From: an uncultured Acidimicrobiales bacterium
Lineage (GTDB): Bacteria > Actinomycetota > Acidimicrobiia > Acidimicrobiales > CADCTF01
NCBI GenBank assembly: GCA_902805655.1
Contig: CADCTF010000018.1
Span: forward strand, 1 to 33,361
Direction of reading: 5' to 3'
Length of the DNA stretch: 33,361 nucleotides
Shown here: positions 1 to 8,196 of the stretch, in pieces
Layout: every line of letters starts with the position of its first letter
How positions within the stretch are numbered: position 1 is the stretch's first letter
Notes under the pieces: model-generated
Database searches by the model: none
The model's input: the letters and a program-made list of their open reading frames with translations, nothing else
Told to the model about the DNA's origin: nothing
Made by a program: the position numbers and the translations under genes

Positions 1-769
1 GGGCGTCGACCTCGTCCAGCGCGGCCAGGTACGCCTCGCCCGCCTCCGCCGCCTCGTGAGAAAGGTGGAGCTCGAGCTGGGTGTGGCTGGAGCCGGCGTC
101 GTGCGCGGCGACGGCTTGGCGCTTGATGCCCTCCCGCGCCTCCACGAAGCGGTGGACGACCGTGTCGATCAGCTCGGCCAGGTGAGCCGACGGGCTCGGC
201 GTGCTCCCGGCCTCCGCCTCGGTGGACGACGCCAGCTTGAACTCGCGCACCAGGTTGTCGACGTGGGACTTCGCCCGTAGCAGCAGGTCGGTGGGCACCT
301 GCCCGAGAACGACGTGATAGCGGACGCCCGCCCCGTTTCCGAAGCCCTCGTCGGCGTCGGACCAGAGGTCGAGCAGATCGGTCGAGCCGAGCTCGTGGGT
401 CGGGCCAGGAGCCAGCTCGGCCCAGACCTCCTTGCCGTCCTGGGCGGGCGTGACGCCCCAGGTCGAGCTCAGCGCGGCCACCAGGCGCAGCCCTCTCCCG
501 GTCATGGACGTCTCCGAGGCGACAGCGACCACCGGGCTGCGGCGCTCCAGGTCCTGCACCCCGATGCGCACGCCTGCCTCGGTCGCCGTCACGTGCAGGG
601 TGCCACGGCCCCCGCCGTGCAGCAGGGCGTTGGTGAGCAGCTCCGTCGCCACCAGCTCCGCCGAGTCGGCCAGGTCGCGAGTCAGGCTGCTCACGACCTC
701 CCTCGTATGGGCGCGAGCGGCCGACAGCTCCGCCCACTTGGAGATCGAGATCGGCGCCGCCACGTCCAT
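1..769 (-). CDS. HATPase_c_2 (RsbW/SpoIIAB-like) regulatory protein, 3' end cut by window
   Basis: 256 codons are visible and the frame is still open at the window edge. Residues 15-120 form a serine-kinase/anti-sigma type ATPase: N box around E43 and N47, G1 box at D73, and G2 box TGRGLRLV at 90-97. Such proteins phosphorylate STAS anti-sigma antagonists or bind sigma factors in the cytoplasm. Residues 148-256 match no family I know, but resemble the middle of the protein at 10044-11414: a VP..L.L.A..H.D.L.RE.KL pattern and then LEL followed by a helix. I use the ATG at 769. A GTG at 775, two codons upstream, is equally possible and would suit the TACCCT box at 784-789. It lies downstream of the NAD salvage genes on the same strand but probably has its own promoter. 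Partner and signal are unknown. Confidence 0.8.
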   Translation of the reverse strand, partial: MDVAAPISISKWAELSAARAHTREVVSSLTRDLADSAELVATELLTNALLHGGGRGTLHVTATEAGVRIGVQDLERRSPVVAVASETSMTGRGLRLVAALSSTWGVTPAQDGKEVWAELAPGPTHELGSTDLLDLWSDADEGFGNGAGVRYHVVLGQVPTDLLLRAKSHVDNLVREFKLASSTEAEAGSTPSPSAHLAELIDTVVHRFVEAREGIKRQAVAAHDAGSSHTQLELHLSHEAAEAGEAYLAALDEVDA

Positions 770-783
770 CGTCACGTGCCCCG

Positions 784-789
784 AGGGTA
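784..789 (-). promoter_or_regulatory. Possible -10 box (TACCCT) for the HATPase gene
   Basis: TACCCT fits the actinobacterial TANNNT -10 pattern. It ends 8 bases before GTG 775 and 14 before ATG 769, which would give a transcript beginning close to the GTG. No clear Shine-Dalgarno is present. No convincing -35 is seen, so this rests on spacing alone. Confidence 0.3.
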
Positions 790-839
790 CGACACGGCCC
801 GGCCCGGGGCGGTCGACGGTGAGGCGCGGCCCCTCCGAA

Positions 840-1090
840 CTAGGGCCGCAGGACGAGGCGATCGATGGCAGCCGTGGCCGCGGACAGCCGGTTCTGCCTC
901 GTTCCCCGGACGACGATGGAGCGTTCGGGCCGGGCGGCCAGCGCCACCCGGAAGTGCTCGGTCATCGTGCCGCGCAGGTGCTCCCCGTCGCGGGTGCCGT
1001 CGTCGACGAAGGGGATGTCCCAGTCGGTGAGGATGTAGAGGGCATAGGTGCGTGCATCCGCGATGGCTTGCACCTCTCCGGAGCGGTCAT
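840..1090 (-). pseudogene. Decayed NadR-like AAA ATPase/kinase (C-terminal third only)
   Basis: The minus-strand frame ending at the stop at 840 encodes about 78 residues that look like the end of a NadR-type ATPase (AAA_28): ALYILTDWDIPFVDDGTRDG, then R..M...F...L, then V.GTRQNRL and a final helix AAIDRL. The P-loop and the first two-thirds of the domain are absent. An ATG at 1090 overlaps the nrtR stop as ATGA, the usual coupling arrangement, but it reads in a different frame from the homologous part. The simplest reading is that an intact coupled gene suffered an internal, out-of-frame deletion. GTG 1073 is in frame, but GGAGAG abuts it directly, so translation from it is doubtful. A sequencing error cannot account for the large missing segment. 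Confidence 0.65.
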
Positions 1091-1848
1091 GGTCGCGGTC
1101 GCGCTCCTTGGTCGTCGGTCGTTCGGAGGATCGGGATGGCCAGCGTGGTCGGCTCGGTGCGGCGGAACAGCTCGGCGGGCTTGCCACGCCCGAGGTTGAC
1201 CCTCTGTCCCGTGTCCGCGGCGAAGCCCGGTGTGCCCGTCACCTTCCGGCGGAAGTTGTTGGGGTGCACCTCGGTGCCCCACACCGCTTCGTACACACGC
1301 CGGAGATCAGCCACGGTGAAGGGTTCCTCGACGAACCGGGTGGCCAGGTTCGTGTACTCCAGCTTGGACCGGGCGCGCTCTACTCCGTCGGCGATGACCT
1401 CGGCATGGTCGAAGGCCAGCGGGGGGCCGTCCGGCGCCTCCAGGTCCTCGACGGGCCAGAACCGGGCGAGCCGCGCGTCGCTGCCGGCGGTCGGAAGGGG
1501 TAGGTCCGGGACGAAGGCCAGGTAGGCCACCGTCACGACGTGGCCACGAGGGTCGCGGCCTGGGTTCCCATAGGTGCGGAGCTGCTCGACGTGCCCGGCC
1601 GCCACCTGGATGCCGGTCTCTTCCTCCAGCTCCCGACGCATGGCCGTGTCGAGGTCCTCCTCGGGGCTCTTGAACCCTCCGGGCAGCGCCCACGCGCCTC
1701 GGTGGGGATGGCCGTCGCGCTGGATGAGGAGCACCGAGAGCCGGCCCTGACGGATGGTGAGCGTCACCGCGTCCACGGTCACCGCCGTCGGCGGGAAGGC
1801 GGCCATGTCGTAGCCCGCCAGGAACTCCGCCTCCCCGCCGTCGGTCAT
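1087..1848 (-). CDS. nrtR: NrtR-type NUDIX transcriptional regulator of NAD metabolism
   Basis: 253 residues: an N-terminal Nudix domain (about 20-150) followed by a winged-helix DNA-binding domain (about 160-245). The Nudix box is complete: GFKSPEE, seven residues, then RELEEETGI. The C-terminal part has the NrtR-type NFRRKV and RGKPAELFRR motifs. NrtR proteins repress NAD biosynthesis and salvage genes and bind ADP-ribose or related NAD metabolites. The start ATG overlaps the pncA stop as ATGA, so translation is probably coupled. The intact Nudix box means pyrophosphohydrolase activity is possible, although many NrtR members have lost it. The likely target is the palindrome in front of pncB at 3909-3937. 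Confidence 0.88.
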   Translation of the reverse strand: MTDGGEAEFLAGYDMAAFPPTAVTVDAVTLTIRQGRLSVLLIQRDGHPHRGAWALPGGFKSPEEDLDTAMRRELEEETGIQVAAGHVEQLRTYGNPGRDPRGHVVTVAYLAFVPDLPLPTAGSDARLARFWPVEDLEAPDGPPLAFDHAEVIADGVERARSKLEYTNLATRFVEEPFTVADLRRVYEAVWGTEVHPNNFRRKVTGTPGFAADTGQRVNLGRGKPAELFRRTEPTTLAIPILRTTDDQGARPRP

Positions 1849-2504
1849 GGTCGGCCCACCACTTCGATGCCACGGTCGACCATGGCGGCGACGGCGGTTG
1901 CCGTCGTCTCCGGCGCCACGCCGGCGCAGAACTCGAGCAGCACCCGTGTCGCCAGGCCGCTCGACGCGGCGTCCGTCGCACTGGCCGCCACGCAGTAGTC
2001 GGTCGCGATCCCGACGACGTCGAGTGCCCGGACGCCGCGCGCGGCCAGCTCGTCCGCCAGCGCCTGGCCTTCGCTTCCGACGACGGTGCCTTCGAAGGCC
2101 GAGTACGCAGCCCGATCGAAGCCCTTGCGAACGATGAAGTCGATCGGACCGCGTGCCGGGTCGACGCCGGCCGAGTCGAACCCGACGGCGAAGGCCCAGT
2201 GGATGTCGGCCCCCGGGGTGTCGGCCACGCAGTGAGCGGGCCAGGTGGTGGTGTAGTCCGGCTCCGCGCCAGCTGCGGCGAAGTGGTCTCCCGGGTCGCC
2301 GTGCCAGTCCTGGCTGGCCACGACGACGTCGTACACGCCGCTGGCCACCAGGCCGCCGACCGCCTGGGCGACGGCGGCACCACCCGCCACGGCGAGCGAG
2401 CCTCCTTCGCAGAAGTCGTTCTGCAGGTCGACGATCAGCAGGCCTCGCCTCAGGGCGGCGCCTCCGGGATCGGTGGTGTCGGTGGTGACGGTGGCATCGC
2501 TCAT
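1845..2504 (-). CDS. pncA: Nicotinamidase
   Basis: 219-residue isochorismatase-fold hydrolase that converts nicotinamide to nicotinate and ammonia, feeding the Preiss-Handler salvage route. The catalytic triad is visible as D26 (IVDLQNDF), K127 (VRKGFD) and C171 (ATDYCVAAS). Metal ligands match D66, H68, H74 and H91. ATG 2504 is chosen over upstream starts because an AGGAGA sits about 8 bases before it. The gene follows pncB by 38 bases and shares ATGA with nrtR. Pathway logic (PncA makes the substrate of PncB) supports the operon. Confidence 0.93.
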   Translation of the reverse strand: MSDATVTTDTTDPGGAALRRGLLIVDLQNDFCEGGSLAVAGGAAVAQAVGGLVASGVYDVVVASQDWHGDPGDHFAAAGAEPDYTTTWPAHCVADTPGADIHWAFAVGFDSAGVDPARGPIDFIVRKGFDRAAYSAFEGTVVGSEGQALADELAARGVRALDVVGIATDYCVAASATDAASSGLATRVLLEFCAGVAPETTATAVAAMVDRGIEVVGRP

Positions 2505-2542
2505 GGTCGAGGTCTCCTGTGCGGGGTGGTTCGGCGGAAGGG

Positions 2543-3892
2543 TCATCGTGCGGGTGCTGCGTCGAGCGCGGGCGTGCCGGGCGTGAGGTCGCGATGCATC
2601 GGCCGCAGCTCCGACCGGGCTTGGGCGCAGTGGGCGCGGGCCTCGTCGAGGGTGGTGCCCGGCACGGCTCGGCCATCCCGCATGAACGGCACCTGCAGCA
2701 ACCGGCCGAACGGCCCGTCGCCGCCGGGCCGATGGGGAACGGCTCGCACGACCACGTGCTCGTCGTACGCGTACCCCTCGTCGTCGAGGAGGCGGGTCGC
2801 ATGCTTGCGGCCGCCGATGCTGACCTTGGCCTTCGACCGCTTCTCCACCGGTCGCAGCACGAGCGAGCTCTCCGAGTCGGCGATGGCGACGAGCTTGTAG
2901 ACCATGCCGGCGGTCGGCGCGCCCGACCCGGTGACGAGCTGCGTGCCGACGAGGTAGCGATCCACCGGCGCCTCCGCCAGCTGGGCGATGCTGTGCTCGT
3001 CGAGGTCGCCTGACACGACGATGCGGGTCGAGGTCGCGCCTCGCCGGTCGAGCAGCGCTCGCGCGCTTCGGGCCTCCTCGGCCAGGTCACCCGAGTCGAT
3101 CCGGATGGCACCCGGCGCTCCGCCCACGGCCGCGCAAGCCGCCACCGCCGCCTCGATGCCATCTGCGGTGTCGAAGGTGTCGACGAGGAAGGTGGTACCG
3201 GCACCGAAGGCCTGGATCTGCGCCTCGAACGCGCTGCGTTCGTCCCTGTGGGCCAGCGTGAAGGCGTGCATCGTCGTGCCGGCAGTGGGGATGCCGTAGC
3301 GCCGGCCGGCCTCGAGGTTCGAGGTCACGTCGAAGCCGGCCAGGTATGCCGCCCGTGCGCAGTCCACGGCGGCCGCCTCGTGGGTCCGCCGCCCGCCGCC
3401 CTCGATGAGCACCCGGCCGGCCGCCGCATCCACCATCCGTGCCGCCGCCGAGGCGATGGCCGAGTCGTGGTTGAGGATCGAGAGGATGACCGTCTCGAGG
3501 ATGAGCGCCTCGGCGAACGTGGCCTCGACGGTCAGGACGGGCGAGTGCGGGAAGTACAGCTCGCCCTCCCGGTAGCCGTCGATGTTGCCGCTGAAGCGGT
3601 AGTCGGCCAGCCACTCGAGGGTGGCTCTGTTCACGATCCCGGTGCGGTCCAGCCACTCCACCACGTCAGCGTCGAAGCGGAACGAGTCGATCGCTTCGAT
3701 CACCCGGGCGACGCCGGCGACGACGCCGTAGCGCCGGCCGTGCGGCAGGCGGCGAGCGAAGACCTCGAACACCGATCGACGAGCGCCGACTCCGGACTGC
3801 AGGGCCGCCTCGAGGGCGGTGAGCTCGTAGTGGTCGGTCAGCAGCGCCGTGGTCACCGGTAGCTCGGCCCGCTGTTGCACCGTCATGGTCAT
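2543..3892 (-). CDS. pncB: Nicotinate phosphoribosyltransferase
   Basis: 449 residues, normal for the family. The enzyme joins nicotinate to PRPP to form nicotinate mononucleotide. Family signatures include the N-terminal LLTDHYELTAL, SVFEVFARRLP, and the phosphate-binding segment VTSNLEAGRRYGIPTAGTTM, followed by IRIDSGDL. ATG 3892 is preceded by a perfect AGGAGG (3900-3905) at 7 bases. It is first gene of the pncB-pncA-nrtR operon. Its promoter (-35 at 3934-3939, -10 at 3912-3917) is covered by a 29-bp palindrome, so repression by the NrtR encoded two genes downstream is expected. Confidence 0.93.
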   Translation of the reverse strand: MTMTVQQRAELPVTTALLTDHYELTALEAALQSGVGARRSVFEVFARRLPHGRRYGVVAGVARVIEAIDSFRFDADVVEWLDRTGIVNRATLEWLADYRFSGNIDGYREGELYFPHSPVLTVEATFAEALILETVILSILNHDSAIASAAARMVDAAAGRVLIEGGGRRTHEAAAVDCARAAYLAGFDVTSNLEAGRRYGIPTAGTTMHAFTLAHRDERSAFEAQIQAFGAGTTFLVDTFDTADGIEAAVAACAAVGGAPGAIRIDSGDLAEEARSARALLDRRGATSTRIVVSGDLDEHSIAQLAEAPVDRYLVGTQLVTGSGAPTAGMVYKLVAIADSESSLVLRPVEKRSKAKVSIGGRKHATRLLDDEGYAYDEHVVVRAVPHRPGGDGPFGRLLQVPFMRDGRAVPGTTLDEARAHCAQARSELRPMHRDLTPGTPALDAAPAR

Positions 3893-3908
3893 CGAACAAC
3901 CTCCTGCC

Positions 3909-3937
3909 GCCATAATACTCAACATGAGTGTTATGGC
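3909..3937. promoter_or_regulatory. Palindromic operator, probable NrtR site
   Basis: A 29-bp inverted repeat centred on the C at 3923. The 14-base half sites (GCCATAATACTCAA against GCCATAACACTCAT) match at 12 of 14 positions. It is AT-rich in a strongly GC-rich setting. It spans the space from the pncB -35 to the -10, so a bound dimer would block RNA polymerase. Assignment to NrtR rests on the gene lying in the same operon and on the pathway. I did not compare it with a published consensus. Confidence 0.75.
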
Positions 3938-3939
3938 AA
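3912..3939 (-). promoter_or_regulatory. pncB promoter
   Basis: On the minus strand TTGCCA (3934-3939) and TATTAT (3912-3917) are separated by 16 bases. Each matches the housekeeping sigma consensus at 5 of 6 positions. Transcription would start near 3905, leaving only a very short leader containing the AGGAGG. Confidence 0.65.
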
Positions 3940-3959
3940 CCCCGGGAGGGCGCCGAACG

Positions 3960-4457
3960 TCAGTGGCGCTTGACGCCGCCGTACTTCATGCGGGTGTCCT
4001 GCGTGCTGGCCGGCCGGGCGTCGTCGTCGCGGATCGCGCCGTCGACGACCTCGCCGACGAACAGGGTGTGGGTGCCGAGGTCGATCGTGTGGCGGACGAC
4101 GCAGTCCATCCAGGCGACGGCTTCCTCGAAGATCGGTGCACCCGTGGTCGCCGCCCGCACCGGTCGACCGTTCAACGTCGCACCGTCATCGGTGGCGGGC
4201 TTGGAGAACTTCACGAACACGCGGGTATCGGTGGCGTCCCACAGGTTCACGGTGAACGACCCACCGGCGGCGATCAACCGGTGCGTCACCGCGGTGTTGT
4301 CGATGCCGACGCCGATCAGCACCGGGTCCATCGACAGCTGCGTCACCCACGACGCCGTCATCCCGTTGCGCTCGTCACCGGCCCGCGACCCGATCAGCGC
4401 CAGGGCGTTGGGAAGCTTCCAGGTCGTGCGATTGAGGATGGCGTCGTCCACCGGCAT
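3960..4457 (-). CDS. Flavin reductase-like (FMN-binding split barrel) protein
   Basis: 165 residues spanning one flavin reductase domain. It has the early segment NGMTASWVTQLSMDPVLIGV, typical of the FMN-binding split barrel, then GSFTVNLW and the later APIFEEAVAWMDCVV and HTLFVGEV strands. These proteins reduce FMN with NAD(P)H or act as small flavoproteins. It lies 33 bases downstream of an LLM-class flavin oxidoreductase, so it may supply reduced flavin to that enzyme. There is no Shine-Dalgarno; a TAGGTT box 7 bases before the ATG suggests a separate leaderless transcript. The substrate is unknown. Confidence 0.85.
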   Translation of the reverse strand: MPVDDAILNRTTWKLPNALALIGSRAGDERNGMTASWVTQLSMDPVLIGVGIDNTAVTHRLIAAGGSFTVNLWDATDTRVFVKFSKPATDDGATLNGRPVRAATTGAPIFEEAVAWMDCVVRHTIDLGTHTLFVGEVVDGAIRDDDARPASTQDTRMKYGGVKRH

Positions 4458-4464
4458 GGTGACG

Positions 4465-4470
4465 AACCTA
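4465..4470 (-). promoter_or_regulatory. -10 box for a leaderless flavin reductase transcript
   Basis: TAGGTT (TANNNT pattern) ends 7 bases before the ATG at 4457, the spacing expected when transcription starts at the A of the start codon. It lies in the 33-base gap after the oxidoreductase stop. Confidence 0.45.
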
Positions 4471-4490
4471 GGTGGGCCGGCGGCGCCGAG

Positions 4491-5513
4491 CTACCGGCTG
4501 AGGCTTCCGGCCGGCGCCTCGGCCAGCTCGCTGACGTCGGCCAGGAGATCGATCGAGCGGAGCTTCTCGTCGAGCGTGCGGCTCGCGTGCACTGTGATCA
4601 GCTCGTCGGCCGAGGCGTGCTCGGCGAACGCATCGAGGTACTCCTTCACCGCATCGGGGGTGCCGACGGCCGTGTAGCGCATCATCTGCAGGATCTGACG
4701 GCCCTGAGGCGACCGCAGCAGTGCGTCCGCCTCCTCGTCGGTGTAACGACGGTCACGGCCGACGATGCGGGCGACGCGCGACCGGCGGACGGTGAGCAGC
4801 TGTTCCTGCGCCTCCGCCTCGGTGTCGGCGGCGATGACGTTGACCCCCGCGATCACGTACGGCCGGTCGAGCTGCGCAGACGGCTCGAACGCCTGGCGAT
4901 AGGTGGCCACGGCGGCTTGCAGCGCCTCGGGTGCGAAGTGCGAGGCGAAGGCGTACGGAAGCCCCAGCATCGCAGCCAGCTGGGCGCCGAACAGCGACGA
5001 GCCGAGGATGTAGAGCGGGACGTTGGTGCCGCGACCGGGGATCGCCTCCACGCCGGGGATGCGGCTCTCGTCCGACAGGAAGGCCTGTAGCTCGAGGACG
5101 TCCTGCGGGAACGTGTCGGCCGCCCGCGGGTCGCGTCGCAGGGCCCGCATCGTGTTCTGGTCGCTACCCGGTGCGCGACCCAGACCGAGGTCGATGCGTC
5201 CCGGGTGCAACGACTCGAGGGTTCCGAACTGCTCGGCGATGGTGAGCGGCGAGTGGTTCGGAAGCATGATGCCGCCCGCCCCCAGCCGGATGGTGCGAGT
5301 GTGCGCGGCGACGTGGGCGATCAGCACGCTCGTCGCCGACGAGGCGATCGAAGCCATGTTGTGGTGCTCGGCGTACCAGACCCGGCGGTAGCCACGCTCC
5401 TCCGCCCGCTGGGCCAGCGCCACGCTGCCGCCGAGCGCGTCCTGCGGCGTCTGACCCCGGCTGATGATGGCCAGATCGAGGATCGAGAGCGCCAACGGAC
5501 GAGAAGATGACAT
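4491..5513 (-). CDS. LLM-class flavin-dependent oxidoreductase (luciferase-like)
   Basis: 340 residues forming a TIM-barrel luciferase-like monooxygenase domain. Recognisable segments are [60 protein letters not shown] and [15 protein letters not shown], all typical of the actinobacterial subgroup related to luciferase alpha chains. Members use reduced FMN or F420; the sequence does not decide which. The flavin reductase directly downstream favours FMN. ATG 5513 gives the usual short N-terminus; a GTG at 5537 is possible. Neither has a clear ribosome site. The gene is divergent from the GNAT gene across about 98 bases. Confidence 0.87.
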   Translation of the reverse strand: MSSSRPLALSILDLAIISRGQTPQDALGGSVALAQRAEERGYRRVWYAEHHNMASIASSATSVLIAHVAAHTRTIRLGAGGIMLPNHSPLTIAEQFGTLESLHPGRIDLGLGRAPGSDQNTMRALRRDPRAADTFPQDVLELQAFLSDESRIPGVEAIPGRGTNVPLYILGSSLFGAQLAAMLGLPYAFASHFAPEALQAAVATYRQAFEPSAQLDRPYVIAGVNVIAADTEAEAQEQLLTVRRSRVARIVGRDRRYTDEEADALLRSPQGRQILQMMRYTAVGTPDAVKEYLDAFAEHASADELITVHASRTLDEKLRSIDLLADVSELAEAPAGSLSR

Positions 5514-5611
5514 GCAACGTCGAACAGCGCCCTGCACCGAGCCATTCCGTAGCCCGCCCCGGGTAGAGGTGCGCGCTGTCGCTGGGCAGCCAGATCGGCG
5601 ATGCTCGCCGG

Positions 5612-6466
5612 GTGGTGCCCCTTCGCCGAATGACCATGGCAGACGTCGCTTCCTGCGCGGCGATCGAAGATGCTGCGCTGGCTCGCCTGCGCCGGCAGAT
5701 GGGCCTCGGCGCGTCGCCCCCGGGGCCGACGGCCGACACCATCGGACACCTCCTGCGCACCGATCCGACGTGCTCCACCGTCGCGACGGACGCCGCCGGC
5801 GCCGTCTGCGGCTTCAGCCAGGCGGCGCGACGCGACAGCCTGTGGCTGCTGGCCCACCTGTTCATCGATCCCGATCTCCAGAGCCGCGGGGTCGGACGGG
5901 CGCTGCTCGGTGCGGCCCTCGCCGCTTCGGACGGCGCGGAGGCCCGGATGATCTGTGCCACCGCAGATCCCCGTGCCATCCGTCTGTACGCCCAGATCGC
6001 CGGCATGGTGGCGCATCCATCGCTGACGGCCACGGGTCCCGTCCGCACCGAACACCTGGTGCCCCCGCCTGCGGTGCGGCCGGGTGACGGCGGCGATCTC
6101 CGTTTCGTCGAGCACCTGACGACGCAGCTCCGAGGCGGCCCGTGCGGAGCGGACCTGACCTATCTCCGCGGCGACGACGGCAGGCTCCTCGTGTACCCGG
6201 AACGGGGGTACGCCGTGGCTGGCCCCGCCGGTCCGCGTCGCCTGGCCGCGACCGACGACGAGGCGGCCGCTGATCTGCTCGTGGCCTGCCTGGCCGGCGT
6301 GACGCCGGGCGAGACGGCGAGGATCCCGCGGTTCACCGGTGCACACCAGTGGGCGTTGCACGTCGCGGTGGCCGCCGGGCTGGAGGTGCGCCCCTGGGGT
6401 CCGCTGCTGGCCAGCGGAAGCTCAGCTGCGACCGGCGCCTACCTCCCGCATCCCGCGCTCTGCTGA
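5612..6466 (+). CDS. GNAT-family N-acetyltransferase
   Basis: 284 residues. The N-terminal half (about 1-150) is a GNAT domain: [20 protein letters not shown] supplies the acetyl-CoA pyrophosphate-binding loop (R/QxxGxG/A form SRGVGRA), followed by the [17 protein letters not shown] segment that is usual near the end of the fold. The second half (150-284) has [18 protein letters not shown] and resembles a degenerate second GNAT-like unit without a clear acetyl-CoA loop. The start is GTG 5612; in-frame ATGs at 5630 and 5636 are alternatives. The substrate cannot be predicted. Confidence 0.8.
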   Translation: MVPLRRMTMADVASCAAIEDAALARLRRQMGLGASPPGPTADTIGHLLRTDPTCSTVATDAAGAVCGFSQAARRDSLWLLAHLFIDPDLQSRGVGRALLGAALAASDGAEARMICATADPRAIRLYAQIAGMVAHPSLTATGPVRTEHLVPPPAVRPGDGGDLRFVEHLTTQLRGGPCGADLTYLRGDDGRLLVYPERGYAVAGPAGPRRLAATDDEAAADLLVACLAGVTPGETARIPRFTGAHQWALHVAVAAGLEVRPWGPLLASGSSAATGAYLPHPALC

Positions 6467-6491
6467 CCGGGCTCGGCGGGACGCGCAGGCG

Positions 6492-8114
6492 CTATGCGGT
6501 GCGGCGGAGCACGAGCACGCAGACGTCGTCCTCTCGGGGACGACCGCCGAGGCCACCTTCCAGGAGCAGGTCGCACAGGGTCTCGGGGTCGCGTGTCGGT
6601 GCCCCCTTGACGAGCTCGGCCAGGTGGTCGAGGGCATCGTCCAGTGACCAGCTCCGGTGCTCGATGAGACCGTCCGTGAACCCGATCAGGACGTCCCCCA
6701 CCTCGAGGTGCGTGGTCTGCACCGAATAGGTCGCCTCGCCGATGCCGAGCATCGGATCGGGATCGCCGGCGAGATAGCGCACCGACCCGTCCGCCGGTGC
6801 GAGCAACAGGGGCGGATGGCCGGCGTTGGACCAGGTGACCTCTCCCCCGGAGAGGCGTGCGCTGATGGCCGTGGCGAAGAGGCCGTCGAAGGTCACGGCC
6901 AGCTGGCGGTCGAGCGAGGCAAGGGCGGAAGCGGGATCCTCGTTGTCCATGAAGAGGCTTCGGAGCCCGTTCCGGAGCTGAGCCATGACCACGGCTGCGG
7001 GGAGATCGTGGCCGCCGACGTCTCCCACGGCCAACGCCATGGCGCCGCTCGGCAGCTCGAAGGCGTCGTACCAGTCACCCCCGACGTGGATGGTGGCGTC
7101 GTCGATGGCCGGGGCGTAGCGGGCCGCCAGCTGGAAGCCGGGCACGACGGGCATGCCTTCCGGGAGCACGGCCAGCTGCAGCGCATCCGCGACGGAGCGC
7201 TGCTGTTCGAAGGCGCGGGTGCGGTTGAGCACGTCGGTCACGACGTTGGCCACGACGAGCCCCACGGTGAGCGGCAGGCCCAGGAAGAGCTGCAGCACGG
7301 TCAGCGAGAGGCCGGCCTTTCCCGGCTCATGGAACGGTCCGAACTCGAGCGCCGTGGCCAAGTTGGTCACCGCCGCGAGCGTGAAGCCGGCCACGGCCGC
7401 GCCGCGGATGCCGAAGCGGATGGCCGCCCACAGGATGATGGGGAAGAGGAGGTAGGGCAGGACGAGGTCCCACTCCGCATCCCAGCGCTTGTACGCGCCC
7501 AGAGGGACGACGACCAGGCATGCGGCGAGCGCATAGCCCTCGAGCCGCTTGCGGTGAGGTACCTGTGGCTCGCGAAGGCACAGGAGCAGGGGCACCACGA
7601 CCAGCACGCCGAGGCCGTCCCCCACCCACCATGCGGCGACTGTGTCCGTCCACGCCTTATCGAGCACGATCGAGGAGCCCGTGCCGCCGATGAGCGCGCC
7701 GACCAGCGGCCCGACGACCACGCCGGCCGCGAGAAGCAGCAGGAGATCGCTGAGCGGGGAGAGGCGACCGGCACCCCGACCCAGGCGACGGAGCAGAGTG
7801 GCGGAAACGAGGGGCTCGATAGCGTTCCCCGCCGCCCACCAGGGCGACACGGCCAGCGGGTAGTCGTGCACGAGGCCCCCGACGGTCTCGGCGACCACGA
7901 CGGCACCGAGCACCCAGGCCCATCGCCGCACGGGAAGGAGCAGGAGGGCGGCCAGGGTCACGCCGGCGGCCGGCCAGTAGCCGGATCCGGCGTTGACCGG
8001 ATCGTTCAGCCAGATGACGTACTGAGCGAGGGCGAAGTACAGCGCGGCGACGACAGCGGCCACGATCGGCCCCGGCACCGCTTCGATGGAGATTGTCGAC
8101 CGCTGCGTCACCAC
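6492..8114 (-). CDS. MASE1 membrane sensor with C-terminal SpoIIE/PP2C phosphatase
   Basis: 540 residues. Residues about 12-295 are a MASE1-type integral membrane sensor with eight or so hydrophobic segments (GYWPAAGVTLAALLLLP is characteristic). After the linker signature ALQLAVLPE (311-319) comes a SpoIIE domain: GGDWYD (345-350), GDVGGHD (364-370), SNAGHPPLLL and GFTDGLIE carry the metal-binding aspartates. Such phosphatases dephosphorylate STAS-domain antagonists in partner switching, opposite to RsbW-like kinases. Two RsbW-like proteins are encoded at 1-769 and 10044-11414. GTG 8114 has GAGAGGA about 7 bases upstream. No STAS protein is present in the window. Confidence 0.9.
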   Translation of the reverse strand: MVTQRSTISIEAVPGPIVAAVVAALYFALAQYVIWLNDPVNAGSGYWPAAGVTLAALLLLPVRRWAWVLGAVVVAETVGGLVHDYPLAVSPWWAAGNAIEPLVSATLLRRLGRGAGRLSPLSDLLLLLAAGVVVGPLVGALIGGTGSSIVLDKAWTDTVAAWWVGDGLGVLVVVPLLLCLREPQVPHRKRLEGYALAACLVVVPLGAYKRWDAEWDLVLPYLLFPIILWAAIRFGIRGAAVAGFTLAAVTNLATALEFGPFHEPGKAGLSLTVLQLFLGLPLTVGLVVANVVTDVLNRTRAFEQQRSVADALQLAVLPEGMPVVPGFQLAARYAPAIDDATIHVGGDWYDAFELPSGAMALAVGDVGGHDLPAAVVMAQLRNGLRSLFMDNEDPASALASLDRQLAVTFDGLFATAISARLSGGEVTWSNAGHPPLLLAPADGSVRYLAGDPDPMLGIGEATYSVQTTHLEVGDVLIGFTDGLIEHRSWSLDDALDHLAELVKGAPTRDPETLCDLLLEGGLGGRPREDDVCVLVLRRTA

Positions 8115-8134
8115 GGTCGCGTCCTCTCGAAGCT

Positions 8135-8151
8135 GCGCCTAGGGAAGGCGC
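8135..8151. terminator. Small hairpin between DUF2945 and MASE1-SpoIIE genes
   Basis: GCGCCT, a 5-base loop, then AGGCGC: a perfect 6-bp stem in the 82-base gap downstream of the DUF2945 stop on the minus strand. There is no T-run, so termination is only a possibility. Confidence 0.25.
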
Positions 8152-8196
8152 CATTCTGCCCGAGGTCGCGCGGTAGCTCTTGGAGCGAGCTGAGCG

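Noticed and set aside
1849-3204. Open minus-strand frame running ahead of nrtR through pncA and pncB in another phase
   Set aside because: Only its last part (nrtR) is a real protein. The upstream part is out of phase with conserved pncB and pncA and is Arg/Ser-rich shadow sequence.
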